NCBI RefSeq assembly: GCF_963576545.1
Contig: NC_083646.1
Location: forward strand, 26,789,027 to 26,853,026
DNA length: 64,000 nucleotides
From: Limanda limanda
Lineage: Eukaryota > Chordata > Actinopteri > Pleuronectiformes > Pleuronectidae
Reading direction: 5' to 3'
Part shown: piece after piece, positions 1 through 13,400 of the stretch
Position numbering within the stretch: position 1 is the first letter of the stretch
Layout: the number at the start of each line of letters is the position of its first letter
The notes under the pieces: model-generated
Told to the model about the DNA's origin: nothing
The model's input: the letters and a program-made list of their open reading frames with translations, nothing else
The model's database searches: none
Position numbers and translations under genes: made by a program

Positions 1-54
1 GTGTTCTCGGAATGGAGCTACCCTGACAAAACACATGCGGGACTTATTGTGGCT

Positions 55-326
55 CTTTTTATAGCATCAAATAACTAATTAACACCAAGCTTACCACAAA
101 TATGAGCACTTGATCAAACATCAATATGATAACATACAATGACAGAGACCATCTTTGAAAAACTGTATATTGTACGTACTTCTTTTTTACTTTGGCCCAT
201 GTCTCAACTATTAACATGGAAGAGGTGGGATTTATGTTGTACACTGCAGCCAGTCAGGTGGCACGATGCTTTGGATTCATTTTTGGGCAGGTGTCATGGC
301 ATCCATCTTCATACACAGTCTATGCA
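55..326. repeat. Dispersed teleost repeat, copy A
   Basis: This stretch aligns by eye with 21691-21960. Both copies start with TAGCATCAAATA and share a 'TTACCA(C/G)AAA(T/C)ATGAGC' block, an 'ATGGAAGAGG' block and a terminal part reading roughly GCAGCCA..AGG..GAT..GCTTTGG.TTCA.TTTTGGG, ending near a 'TACA.AGTC' motif. I recall the terminal block as an abundant interspersed sequence of teleost genomes, but I cannot name its family. No coding capacity is visible. The left boundary is close to the window edge and uncertain. Confidence 0.6.
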
Positions 327-3219
327 GTGATCATGTTAGCATGCCAGCATGTTAGCTCATAACTCCACAGTGCTTAAGTACAGCCACACAGAGCTGCAAG
401 CTGTCTTAATCTCGCTTGGTTTTTATATTTTAAGACAAAGAACATTTTTGGGAATTTACCACAATGAACAACAAGGCAAGAGTCTGATTTACAACAAGAT
501 TCCTTCACTAGCCTATATATATATGTTTTTGTTGTAGAAGTCCATGAAACTTGCTAGCATCACATGCAGAGAGCAGTGGGTGATAACATTTTAATTTCTT
601 TTTCTACACTATGTGGACCTAAGAAATGCATTTGTTTTTCTCTATACTTTTCAATGTTTACCTTTATTGCCATGAATGCCATTTCCCACCTGTCCTGGCA
701 CTTTCTGCCCATTAGCACATGTCTCACAGTTCTCAAATCAGATTCCTTACGCTGGTTGAGACCAACTCACTGATGGGACCCATTTCGCTGACTTACTGAG
801 CGACTGACAAAGCTGTGGACCCATGTTGCAAGAAATATACCCACCTTTTTTCCAAACCCAACCTCAGTCCCTCTCTGCTTGTACTCATCCATCAGCAACA
901 TGCCACCCTATCTAACTAAGTCCATCTCTGTCCACTTACAGTCCCATCCATCACTCTAAATGCTGCTGTCTACAGGGAGGCCTGCTCTGTCACCGTCATG
1001 GTGATGGGGTGTAAGACAGAGGAAATAATGGGTGTGTGGTGGTGCGTGTGTGGGATATGGGCCAGCAGTAGGATGAATGATGAGTCAGGCTGTTTGCTTG
1101 CTTGTTCCACACTGTCATAAAGAGGGAGATCCAGAGGGAGAGCAGGACAAAATGGACGGCTTTAAGGGGAGATGAATGATGATGTGGAATATGTGTAATT
1201 ACATATGAGAATAAAGATAAAAGGTGAAGACTATGATACTGTGTGCAGATTTAAAAGGCTAAGTCAGTTTGAAGCAGCAGAGGCAGAAACATTCAGATTT
1301 TACACAACTAGTATGTTAATTCAACCCAAATATAAAAGACACTACATTTCCCATAATGCAATGGATAGCATGTCTATCATGCCTATGTCTCAAGTTGTGC
1401 ATAGTGTCCTTAGTAATACCACTGGGGGTGGCTCCCTAAAATCTTGCAAATGGTGCTTTATAAAGATAAACGGTGGAGTCCATTTTATTGTCCGGCAATC
1501 CTCTACATTTATCTTATTGTCAACAAATCCCAAGACAATACCAAAACTGAGTTGAACCAACTAAGAAATATTGACTGTGTAGCCAAAGCCTGATATTCCT
1601 CCGAGCCATAGAGCTCCATGTTTTCCAAAAACAATTAAAATTCTCATGAATGAGCTACAAAAGGGAGAAATATGTTCCTCCATTTGCTGTGAAATAGGAT
1701 ACTGTAGCTTATCAGGAGTCAACCACATAAACATCCTGCTGTAAAAGATCACAACACACCAAATCCAAAGCTGAAAACAGTCCCCATCAAATACACAATT
1801 TACTACTGTTTGAGCAAAGTTTGCTTTTACTAAATCATATTATTTTTATTCTTTTGTTTTCATTTTATTTTATTTTTGGAATGACTTTGCTCGAGAATTT
1901 GATTCAGACAAGCTGTACAGACAGTTTTTGAGACATGGAATAAAATATTTTTGCAGACAACACAAATATAGAAGATGTAACTTTCTCCTTACAGGGGGGG
2001 CTTTCCCTTGTCTCACCTCCAGCAACAAAAAGGTATATTTTTAGGGAGAGCTCTAGAGTCTGCACACTGGGAACACCTTTACTGAACATCGGGTTTTCAT
2101 CCTCTGGTTAAAATAAAGAAAAGTGCTCTCAGTGCCAAGTAAGCGGCTCCTCGCCAGCAGATGTTTAGTGCATATTACTCTAAGAGTTCTATTCTCTTTG
2201 AGCCTTGAGCATCTTTGTTCAATATGTAGAGCATGTGAGGACAGATGGACAACGTCACCCACTGAGGTTGGGTTCAGAAGACATGCCCCCTAGACAAAGG
2301 AAGGGGAGATGGAGGAGGTGGTGCTACTGTATGTGGCTCCTGAAGACTACAGTCTCCTCACATAAATCAGCCTGATAGGAAAGAACAGCACGTCAGCTTT
2401 ACTCAGTCCATCCACTCGACCCAGTCGCACTGTGACAGCCTCCTGTGCAATGTGTGAAGGGGATGCAACCACATGTCAGGCCTAATGCTGACTTCTCCCT
2501 TCTCCCCGCCACACTGGTGTTGACTTTGACAATTCTTTCTAGCTGCTCATTCAAGGCCTTTTCATGTAAAGCACAGGCGCAGTGACAGCCACAGGCAGTA
2601 GGACTTCAGACAGGAAAAAAACAAGCTCAGCACTTGTCCAGAAACAAGCAGGGAGTCTGAGTTACACCAAGTCCTTATGGTGTAGCTACAACCTTGACAT
2701 AATGTGCAACACACCTGAATCGGATATCCCACAGTCTCCAGTGACATAATACTCATGCAGCAGCACTGGAGGCTAACAGAGGTCAGCGAGTTGCTCTGGA
2801 TATTCTGATAGAAACACTACTCACTTCTCACTCTTTGTACAATAAGTCATCCCAGGTCTATACCCATATACTTTGCAGAAGGAAGCCTATGTATGTTTGT
2901 GGTTCATCTAAAGTGTAGGCAGGGCTGAGGGTACTACAGGCTGCTCCTGAGTGGAGTCCACCCCTGCAAGATGTAGTTATTGATCCGCTCACGAGTGACC
3001 TTCAGACGCATGGTCACAGCCAAATGCTACTGATTTATGATGGACAGCCTATCCTGGAGTCCAACCCCACTGAAGGCAGAGACATGCGGCAGACATTTCG
3101 TATACTGTTTAATGATGTGGAAATGTAATGAAATCATGTTTGCAAACCATATCAGGAATACAACTTGGGATATAATATATAAATATATATATATAATTCA
3201 TGCTGTAAGTCCAGTACCT
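327..3219. other. Intergenic, no gene recognised
   Basis: Upstream of fzd6 I see only short open frames without homology, AT-rich runs and no convincing exon. The longest frame (1205-1555) has no recognisable domain and no splice context. From known vertebrate synteny the neighbour to the left would be baalc, but none of its coding sequence is visible here. Confidence 0.5.
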
Positions 3220-3433
<214 letters not shown>

Positions 3434-3589
3434 CTTTCCGTCACTTTTGCCTCAGAAAAGATTAAACATATCCGGAAGGTGGATATATTTAGGGTCTGAT
3501 AATCACAAGTAGGCCATTGTTCCCTGAAAAACATCGTAATCTCCTGACTGAAAACAACCACATTGGTTAAATGTTGTCTTTTACGCACA

Positions 3590-4137
3590 CCAGACAATTA
3601 CGCACGACCGACGCACAGGGGGACTGATCTGGGGGAGGAAGGTTTGTGTTGCCAGAGGAGCAGACACTTAGTGCATTATCCGGCACGCTCCAAAAAAGAT
3701 CCCCAGCTGTCAAAAGGTCTCCTAGCAACAGGCCGGCGCCTCGGTCCACAAGCTACAGAGACAGAGTCAACCTCCGCTTGTTCGAGCACAATAATCCTGT
3801 TGCATCCATCACTCAACACTATCCCGGGCAGAATTCTCTTCAGAGCGCCTTCTGGCTTTGCAGGAATCCACAGTCCTCGGCTGCCTCTTATCATCTGACT
3901 GTACCACCGCTTATAATACGCACCTCGTCTGAATGTATCGTGAATCAGTCCCGTCCCCTTTGGCGGCGCCTCCGTTACAAATGTCATTTGATGTCCGATG
4001 CTGGGCTCGTTGCGTCCGCGGCGACAGGAGAGAGAGAGAGAGCGGAGCGACAGGACGCAGCGCGGACACATGCGCTCAGCCACCGCGGACACTTTATTGG
4101 TTTACCCTAGCCCCTAAATTGTTACACTATAACCCCG
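3590..4137. promoter_or_regulatory. CpG-rich block, candidate promoter or distal element
   Basis: This half-kilobase is visibly richer in CG dinucleotides than its AT-rich surroundings, with GGCGCC, CCGCGG and GCGCGG clusters. It contains an inverted CCAAT box (ATTGG) at about 4096-4100 and an RFX X-box-like site, GTCTCCTAGCAAC, at 3717-3729 (one mismatch to GTNRCC-N0-3-RGYAAC). It lies about 1.9 kb before the likely fzd6 exon 1. It could be an alternative fzd6 start or a promoter for an unseen divergent transcript. Overlapping open frames on both strands (such as 3676-4092 minus) are unrecognised and are best explained by the GC content. Confidence 0.35.
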
Positions 4138-4139
4138 CC

Positions 4140-4235
<96 letters not shown>
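4138..4235. repeat. (CT)n microsatellite
   Basis: About 95 bp of nearly pure CT directly abuts the CpG-rich block. It produces artefactual Ser-Leu and Arg-Glu repeat frames on the two strands. Confidence 0.97.
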
Positions 4236-4236
<1 letters not shown>

Positions 4237-4489
4237 ACGGCGCTCACATGAATGTGAACACAGACAGGATACAGCGCGCCCTTGTGGGTCATTGCAATAC
4301 TGCAAGTGCACATGTGTAGGGTACCCTTGAACCACAGGGGTTCTTCGTTGTACCTCTGGGGGATGTACAACATGTTAAATAGTCTGATTGTGTAACTTTA
4401 TTATTAACTACCCAGTAATTTCTGGTTAATATAAGCTTTGAGTAGCATGTATTAGGATTTTAAAACAACCAACAACAACAACATCAACA

Positions 4490-4491
4490 AC

Positions 4492-4571
<80 letters not shown>
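4490..4571. repeat. (AAT)n microsatellite
   Basis: About 27 AAT units, preceded by a degenerate AAC-rich run (4464-4490). Confidence 0.95.
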
Positions 4572-4572
<1 letters not shown>

Positions 4573-4992
4573 TGCATATTCACAAGTGCCTTTAACAGAA
4601 AATATTTACAAAGTCATACGATCAAGAATTGTAATCTATTTTTTATATTTATTATTTTCCTTTTTTTTGCCGTAAAATGTTTTTATACAGTGTTTCTTAA
4701 TTGTTTAATAGTTAATCAATGTACAGCACCTTAAATCTTCCTCTGTGTATTAAATGTGTTTGGAAATTATCATTATGATGATGATGATGAATATTATACG
4801 ATCGGGATACATCCTGTTTGAGGAATAGTCGGTAAAGTATTCTTTGAGAAGCACCGCTGGGTTTTAGTCCTTTGATAGTCTGTTCTAGACACATTAAATA
4901 AATACTGCGGGATCAAACCATCCAGCTGAATAAAGGAAGACTACACATGCATCCTCCCCTTTATCTCTAATTTTTAAAATTATAGCTGGATT

Positions 4993-5055
4993 ACTTTACA
5001 TTACATTACATTACATGTCATTTAGCTGACGCTTTTGTCCAAAGCGACTTAAATT
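4993..5055 (+). repeat. TTACA-repeat plus conserved teleost repeat motif
   Basis: Four TTACA units lead into GTCATTTAGCTGACGCTTT, then TTGTCCAAAGCGACTTA. This motif pair is, from memory, extremely common in fish genomes as part of an interspersed repeat. I am not sure which SINE or DNA-element family carries it. The AT-rich remainder to about 5500 shows no gene. Confidence 0.6.
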
Positions 5056-5522
5056 TTTAAAAGAACTTTAAATGAATACAAATGTGGGCTTTTTGATAAA
5101 TACCCAGATTCTGATAGGAAAGCACTTTTTCATAGATGCAAATATTTAAAAGTCAAGCCCATGGAAGAACCAAGCTATGATGTTTCCAAAATTTCTTCAA
5201 TGCACAAGGGACAAAAATGCTCCTTACTGGACTTGTTTACATTGCTCGAATGAGACTCTTTATTGATTTATATTTATATTTATTTATGTATGCCTCAGGT
5301 TTGTTGTGTTATGTTGTCCTTCAAACTGTATCAACACAGGTGTTTTGAATTGTTGATATAAATGCCTTAAATGTAAATAAATGTGAATAATCATTGTTTA
5401 CAATAATGTAAAGATAAACTTTAATCTCTTCATCTTCCCATGAAAAACCAAAACCACCCTCTGTTGATATGGATGCAGGCACTGCAATGAAAATAAAAAA
5501 TACTGAGTCTGAATATACAGAG

Positions 5523-5562
5523 TGACGTCATCTAACAGAGTTAAGAAAACAGTGTGACGTCA
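5523..5562. promoter_or_regulatory. Paired CRE palindromes upstream of fzd6
   Basis: Two perfect TGACGTCA sites lie at 5523-5530 and 5555-5562, spaced 32 bp (about three helical turns). They sit about 150-450 bp before the region where fzd6 exon 1 must begin. CREB/ATF-family proteins bind this palindrome. Their use in fzd6 regulation is an inference. Confidence 0.5.
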
Positions 5563-5699
5563 CCATGTGCTTGAGATACATATATCCACACACTGAGAGT
5601 GACTGATCTGAACACCTGCTGCGTTCAAGTGCTCCCCGTCATACCCAAATCTCTCTGTCCTAAAAACGACCCCCCCACCCCCAAGCAAACGGGAGCGAA

Positions 5700-6001
5700 G
5701 AGCATTTAAAACAAATATGATATCAGCACAATCATGTTGTGCTCTTGTTGTGCACCAGTTTGGACGCGGCTGTCTGTTCACATCGACACTCACACGCGTG
5801 TGCAGTGAAGTAGTCCAGTCGTCCCATTTCCCACTGCAGTTGAATGCCGCTCACGGTTGGGAGCAGCCGGACACGCAGAGACTGGGGCTGGAGGCTCAGA
5901 GCCGGAGTCTGTCTCAGGAAACACTCCGACGAATCCCCCACAGATCCACACCGGCTGTCTCCATGTAGTCAGCTGCTTCTCCAACTCCTGCACAGTTCAG
6001 G
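5700..6001 (+). other. fzd6 non-coding exon 1 (5' UTR), start uncertain
   Basis: A good donor, CAGG|GTAAGT, ends an exon at 6001. The GC-rich stretch before it (about 5760-6001) has no long start codon frame that joins the fzd6 coding exon. A TATA-like CATTTAAAA at 5702-5710 could set the start. The acceptor of the next exon is probably TTTCAG at 7214-7219, so exon 2 would run 7220-7655. Intron 1 (6002-7219) shows nothing else. Confidence 0.5.
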
Positions 6002-7469
6002 GTAAGTGTTTGTGTTTCAGTTTTTTCACCCCCCTGCTTAGTTTCCCTTGTGCACAAAGTTGTTCCGGGCCCCGGTTTTCCCATGGCAGCGAACCGAGGC
6101 AGGGATGTGTACTGTACTCTCTCCCCACGGCTGGTGTCTAATGTACGGGGGGAAACGGCTTCCACTGCCGAAGGGGAACTGATATGTTCTCTATAGTAGT
6201 TGGTTTTAGGTTCATATTTAAGATCTGAAGAGGTGAAGTTGTTTGTTGTTTTTACTAAGGTGCGCGTGTGTCCTTGTTGGTGGTTCGTGTCTTTATGTAT
6301 TTTCAGTCATTGCTAATATGCTAACAGAAAAGTTTATGCTAGTCGCTAACCAAACTGTACTCTGCAGCTTGTTTTGAGTGAAAGTTCGAAACCTGCGGTT
6401 GTGCACTGCGGGGACAGGGGAAGGTGGCTCCATGTAAACAGAGATATGGAAACACTAAGTAAACTCTGACCATCGGTGTTATCAGCACCATCATCCGGAC
6501 TTCAAGCAACCATTTCATCATCTTGTTTCGTTATTCCTATGAGATAGTATCTGGATGTAGGTAGCTTACAACATACATGTAAACGTGTCATTACACAGGA
6601 TATAACCAGGAATAATATCCTGATCTAGACCTGTTTGGGCACCTACAAAAACCTAAACCACTGATACTGATCCTGATGCTTTTGTATTACAGTATTATGT
6701 TCTGTCAGGCTTTCAAGATTCTTAGTTACTGGTGTGGATATGAAAACACTGACACTTGACTGGGAAGTTTAATATGGGGAAACAAGCTGAGACCCATTCT
6801 TTTGAATCAGCCTGGATCTCTAAGCATTCCCCGCCCGTGTAAATGCACGTAGTTAAAGGCTGCACAGGGATTGACTGGATTTTGGTCTATTAATTCCATC
6901 TTCCTGATGACTCTCTCAACACTGATGCATCACACTGCAGCCCCGAGGGCCTTGAGGAGCCTGTAGGAGTGCAAAGAAAAAAACAAGGACTAGTTAAATC
7001 TCTTTCTTTATGTGGTGGTGCAATTAAAGGCTGTCTTGATGAAAGGGCTTCAGTCTGTGTCTGCTCTGCAACTCCGTAATGCAGTAATAATCAGCTACAG
7101 AACTCTCAGCTCCTGAGGACAAGTGTTCATGAAATGAAGGTTGTGGTCCCAAACCAAAGTCTCTTTCCTTGTTTAGCTGAAAGTATAAATCTAATTCAGT
7201 ATAATTACTTTGATTTCAGGGATGTGGGTTTCCTATCTGTAACCCAGAGGCCATGCTGACAGGGGGGCTGATGGGAAAGTCTTACCTCCTGCAACACCCA
7301 CCCGCTCCTCAGAGATGTACCCAGGTGGAGTGAAATGTGGATAGCTGTGTGAGCCAGGGGAATTCAACGTTTGAGCCAAGACATCCTCGCACAGAGCCAA
7401 AAAGAAATCTGTTCTACTTTACACAAAATACACACACACACACACCCTCCCTCCCGATCAGCCGCCACA

Positions 7470-10400
7470 ATGCTGATGCCAGGACCACTGTGGGTGTGCC
7501 TGGCACTGATATGGGTGAGAATGTGTGCTGCCCACAGCCTGTTTACCTGTGAGCCGATCAGAGTGCATCGGTGCCTGGGGGTACCTTACAACATGACCTT
7601 CTTTCCCAATATGATGGAGCACTATGATCAGGATATTGCAGCCAGCAATATGGAGGTGAGTTCTCATTACATTATTTATATCAGTCTGTTGATATACAGT
7701 CTTATGCTAATATTTGACTGGTTGAACATCAGCCAATCAATCTTGTCAACTGCCTCTTTTTTGCTCTTTTGCGTGAAACCAGATTTACAGCATATACAGT
7801 GATATTTGTTGTTTAATAAATATTTATGAATATAGTTACAACTTTTCTTTGGTAATTCCTTATTTAAAAAACCATATATATTCAGATTTATTTCTGCTTT
7901 TTAATTCTGGCATTTGTGTGCCAGTCAATACAGACTAATGCTGTAGGTGTGAACAGTATTTGGCTCAACACTAAAAACAATGGTCAAACCAACAAAGTGG
8001 AGATCTCAGAGTTTACAAGATCATTTTAAATACATCAGATTGAATTTGGAGGAAATGTGTATTTCGTATGATGAACTGGAACATGTTGACGTAGAATATA
8101 TCTGTGGTGTTGTCAGGTTGTTGGAATGAGATGTTTTTTTCCAAACTTGAAGCTCAGTAAATAAGAGATTTAACGGCTGCCGACTCACGTTAAAGCATCT
8201 TGTGAGTATCCGTTTCCATTAAATAATTTATATCAATCGTTGATAGAAAAAAAGCTTCCTACGCTTGTAAATACAAAATAAATATGAATGATAAACATAA
8301 TAAGTCACATATGATCTCAAAATGATTTTCATTATATGTCATAAGTCAGATCTATAAATGCCAGTGTCCATCACCCCCATCAGGAGCATATTGATTGAAC
8401 CATAATAACCATTGTGTAATGGTCATTAACAGCTAGACACAAATTACCAGCAACAGTTTGTCCACAAATTATGCCTGATTGTTATAGAGCACCATGGAGT
8501 GACTGAATTGTTATGTTGTGAACATGAAAACCATGAATGTGTAAACTCTCAGCTGCCATAAATAATAAATAATTTTTCATAATTACACATCATTGCCATA
8601 TTGAAATTCAGTGAAGATTCAAGGTGTGAATGAAGGAATTTCTTGATGTTTAGTAACAAGAAAAGTATATTCAGGAAGAAGAAAAATCTCTCAAATCTCT
8701 GTCTGTCTGTATGTGGAAAGCATATCCCGAGAATTGTTCATCTTATCACCTTCACACTTAGCATGTGTTTTGTTAAGGGCCCAAGCAAGTGTAGTGTCGA
8801 ATATGGTGCGATTTGGACACATAAATTGTTTAATTAGAATAAACTTTGAATAAACCGGCTACCAGGGCTCTGTTGCAGCGGCCCTGGGACTCATCAATGT
8901 AAGTGGCATTATCGATCTCGACAATAGCATGTTCACGACACTGGCAACAAGTGATTCTCCACTTTGGGGTTTGCGTGCCAAGCATCACAAAACTTTGATT
9001 TAACAAGTGATGAGCTGTTTGTGCAGCAGCAGTGCTGTGACTTCAGCGTTCTGTGGAGTGAGTCCCACAGCCACTCTTTACTTGCCGCGTATCAGAAAGA
9101 AAGCAATACCAAAAGCCTATGCACTTAGCCAAAAACACCGGAAAAAAAGAAGTGTTTGAGTCCACAAAACACTGCTGGAGTTTTAAGGGTAAACAGCATT
9201 GCAGCCAAATCCTATACAATTGAAGTAACTGGTGACCACTTCTTCAAACGTAAAAAACATTACAATTGCTCCATACTGCTTGTGTGTTGTCATCCAAGTT
9301 TACGAAAGCTGCGACATACACACACATTGCACACAAGCTCTCTAACAAGGGTATGCGTTTAGCATCGCTACGTCCGGTCGCAGACATAAGATTGGATTTT
9401 GCTGCAATGCTGTTTACCCCTGAAATTCCGTAAAAGTGTTTTGTGGACTCAAACACTTCACATGCCCCTTCATCAGAGTGGAGAGAATGAGTGAATAAAA
9501 CATTTTCACTATCCCATTTACAGGCAGGTTTAGAACAGTTACTACACTAGTTCTTATTTATGATAGGAACCTACTGTAAAAATAATTAAAGCCAATGCTT
9601 GATACACACTCACACAAGTTGTTTTTTTTTAAGTGGGAAATTATAAACTATAGCTGCAGTTACATTATCATTGTTAGTGCCATACATATGAAGTGAGGAG
9701 AACTCAGACTTTTGTTCAATTTAAAGTAAAATTTTCATGTCAAGTACCTTATGTTGCTAGTGTGTGAATTCTTAAAACATACTCACTGTGATATCTTACT
9801 ACTAATGCCCTCAGTTATAAACTTGTTTGGTGCTGGGACTCATCAGTGAAGTCTGTTGCTGTAGTCGTAGCCTTCCTGAGGGCCTGGGTTTGGGTTACAC
9901 ATGTTTGGTGTGGGAGCGTGAACAGTGATCTGTTGAAGGAGTCTTTTGTTTGGCATCTGGCAAAGGTAAAGGCTTCTTATTTCACAGCAACCTTGGCCAT
10001 CGGCAACTCTATCGACTTTGTTGTGAGGAGCCTTTGATTTGTGCAGGAAGGGGAGGGACACACCCAGTCCCATACAAAGCCGACCCTGCATACCACAACT
10101 AGTATTCTCTCTGTTAATCACTCACTCATCTCTCACCCCTGTACACACTCGTACCTCCACAGTGCCGTCGCCCAGGTGACATGCTACAGTGTGGTCTACA
10201 TTCAACAATACATACTGTACATAGCTCTCTGAAATGGTGCAGTGAGTTATCATAAAGTTCCAATGCTGTAATCAAGCAGAGTTTGGCTGCGTCCTGGACT
10301 CACACTAGTCTATCAGTAGGTTTTTCCAGAGGAGGGCTAAACTTCATCTGCCCTTGGTCTCAGAGTCCACCTCTATTTGCAAGCTTTTTCAAAAAAAGAA

Positions 10401-13400
10401 AAGTTTGATGTGTTAGAACTCAGTGAGAACAGAAAACTAAAACAAAGTGGATGTACTGTACAGACAGGGAACACCCAAAGTTCTTAGAAGTCTGAGGTAA
10501 AGCTTGAAAAGTGAGTGTCCAGCCGTTTTTCTTGAATCATTTAATCCTTGAAGTACTTTGCCATGAAATTCTCTGCAGAGGATTTTGTCTTTAAGTCCAA
10601 ATTAACTCGACCTGTAGCCCTGATACAGCCTGTTCCCGAAATGAGGGCAGTTTTTACAGTAACTCTGCTCTAAAGCAAATAAAGGTCAGATTGTTGAGCA
10701 AGTGGGAAGTCACTGACAAGGAGTCCAGGACCTCCGTGGTTAGGGAAACAAGGACGCTTACTGTCAGGGAGGGAAAGCCCAAGGCCCAGAACTGGGCCAC
10801 TGCCAGACTGGATTTCAGGAGGAAAAATTAAAAACGTTGAATAGTAGTCTGTGCTAGAGCGTATGTGTATGTTTTGTGTACAAATATTGGCAGTATAGAC
10901 TGACATCAGTATGTCTGCACATGAAGGTCTGATGAGGTTCAAACCAGCAGTTGAGTCCCCAACGGCTTTAAAATGTCCACATGGTTATAATAATAAGTTC
11001 TGGGTGAGAAACAAAAGCATATATATACGATGTGAACTTATTTAACTGGAATGAGGTTGTCTTCAGTGTGAGCTGTATATCCCACTGATACACATCTACA
11101 CACCCTGTGGACACACTAATGCTGTGCGGCTCCTTAGCAGCCTAACCTATCAACAGCTCTGTGCATTCCAGCCCTCTTGGCCGGTTGTGTGTTTCCAAAT
11201 ATCTGCACACTCATTTCCTGCCACCTAGACTGCACCCCCTTCTCCTTCTTCCCCACTCACAAGTCCCTGACCAGTGTGTTGAAAGGAAGAATATGGTTTG
11301 CCTGCCAGTCAATGGGCCCCTTTGTGTGGCGCTATAGAGCACTGAAGCTCAACAAGATGAAATTAATACCATGCTCAGCTCAGAATTGAACTAACACATA
11401 GCCATCAAAAAATGTTTTGCCCAAAAGAGTGGCGTGGAACTCTTTATATTTGTGTTCCTTGGTGAACCAATGAGCACCTTCACCATACTTTTACTTTCGT
11501 TTAAACTTCTTAAACCTCTGACCTGTAACTGCTTAGAAATAATAAAAGTTGATATGACTGATCAATAAAAGTTAGTTTTTCCTGTTTTATCAAACAGGCC
11601 CTAAAAGCTAAAATCATAATATAATTGGGAAATGTCTAAAAAATACTATTAATGATGGCATTTTAAATGAGAATTTATTTTTGGAAAATGCACAATGTGT
11701 GAATCTGCCCTTACCTTTCGAAATGTAAATATACCAAACCAATTCATGTATTTTGAGTTTACTTTCAAATGTGTATCATAACTTCTAATTTTGACAAATT
11801 AATTTACAACACTACATAACCTTTCTTTTCATCTTCAGCCTTTCATGCCCCTGGCAAACCTACACTGCTCCCCAGATGTCCACCACTTCCTATGTCAAGC
11901 CTTTATCCCAGCATGCACTGAGGAGAATAAAGTGATCCGTCCTTGTCGAGAGCAATGTGAGACAGTTCTGTCAGACTGCAAGGAGAATATCCGGATCTTT
12001 GGCATCACATGGCCTCCTGAGCTACAGTGTGACAAGTAAGAAAGCGTCACACACAGACAATCCTCAAGAGCAATACGAATTCTTCCCCATCAATTGATTA
12101 ACCCGTTATTTTTTGTATCCTTTAGATTAGACTCATGTAGTTCCGATGATGGTTCTACTCCTGCTGCAACCACTCCAGTGATCTCCTCATCAGCTATGAG
12201 GGACCTGGGCTTCTGGTGCCCTCTGCAGTTAAAGACCAAGCCAGGCCATGGAGCATCGTTCCTGGGCGCCCAGGACTGTGCTCCGCCCTGCTCCAACATG
12301 TACTTCAAACCTCACGACATTGAGTTTGCGAAGAGCTTCATCGGCGTGTGCTCCATCATCTGCCTGGGAGCGACTCTCTTCACATTCCTCACTTTCCTCA
12401 TTGATGTCAAACGTTTCCGCTACCCTGAGCGGCCCATAATCTTTTACGCCGTCTGCTACAGCTTCGTCTCGCTCATATACTTCATCGGGTTCTTGCTGGG
12501 GAACAAAGCAGCCTGTACCGAGGCAGTGCAGCCTGCAGGCGTGGATACAGTGGTGCTCGGCTCTCAGAGCAAAGGGTGCACTTTGCTTTTCATGCTCCTC
12601 TACTTCTTCTCCATCGCTGGTGTTGTCTGGTGGGTCATCCTCACCATCACCTGGTTCCTGGCAGCTGGACCCAAGTGGAGCTGCGAAGCCATAGAGAAGA
12701 AAGCGGTAAGGATTTGAGGAATTTATGCTCGGTTGTTCTTTGAAAATAGAAAGACAATATAGAAAAGATGTCCAGAAAATAAATATAAAATGATAAATTG
12801 AAAACATTCATCATTGTCGTTTGTCTGTAGGTGTGGTTTCACTCTGCCGCCTGGGGGATCCCCGGGGCGCTAACTGTCATGCTACTTGCCATGAACAAGG
12901 TTGAGGGGGACAACATCAGCGGGGTTTGTTTTGTGGGACTTTATGACTTGGACGCCCTGCGCTACTTTGTCCTGGCTCCGCTGTCAGTTGGTGTCGTAGT
13001 CGGCCTCTTCCTCATCCTGGCAGGCATCGTCTCTCTCAACCACGTGCGACAGGTCATTCAGCACGATGAGCGTAACCAGGAGAAGCTGAAGAAGTTCATG
13101 ATCCGCATCGGTGTGTTCAGCTGCCTCTATCTGGTCCCGCTGGTCACTCTGTTAGCCTGCTACACCTACGAGCAGAGTCATCGCAGAGCCTGGGAGAAGA
13201 CCTGGATCAACGACCGCTGTCAGGAGTACAGCATCCCATGTTCCTACAAGGTAGCAGTGGCTCCTTCACTTACTGCAACTTACTATCATGTTTATGCTGA
13301 ACTGTACTCAAATGCTAACAAATATATAATGCAGGAAAAGTGTTTAATACAAAAAGTTGCTGGCAAATATAACTAATGAAATCCAATGAACTAAAACTCT

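Noticed and set aside
3676..4092. 138-codon minus frame in the CpG-rich block
   Set aside because: No recognisable domain and no splice partner. Several overlapping frames on both strands show that it reflects GC content.
4114..4373. Arg-Glu and Ser-Leu repeat frames
   Set aside because: Products of the CT microsatellite.
12229..12807. 192-codon minus frame inside fzd6
   Set aside because: Antisense shadow of fzd6 exon 4 and part of the next intron; the plus strand is clearly Frizzled.
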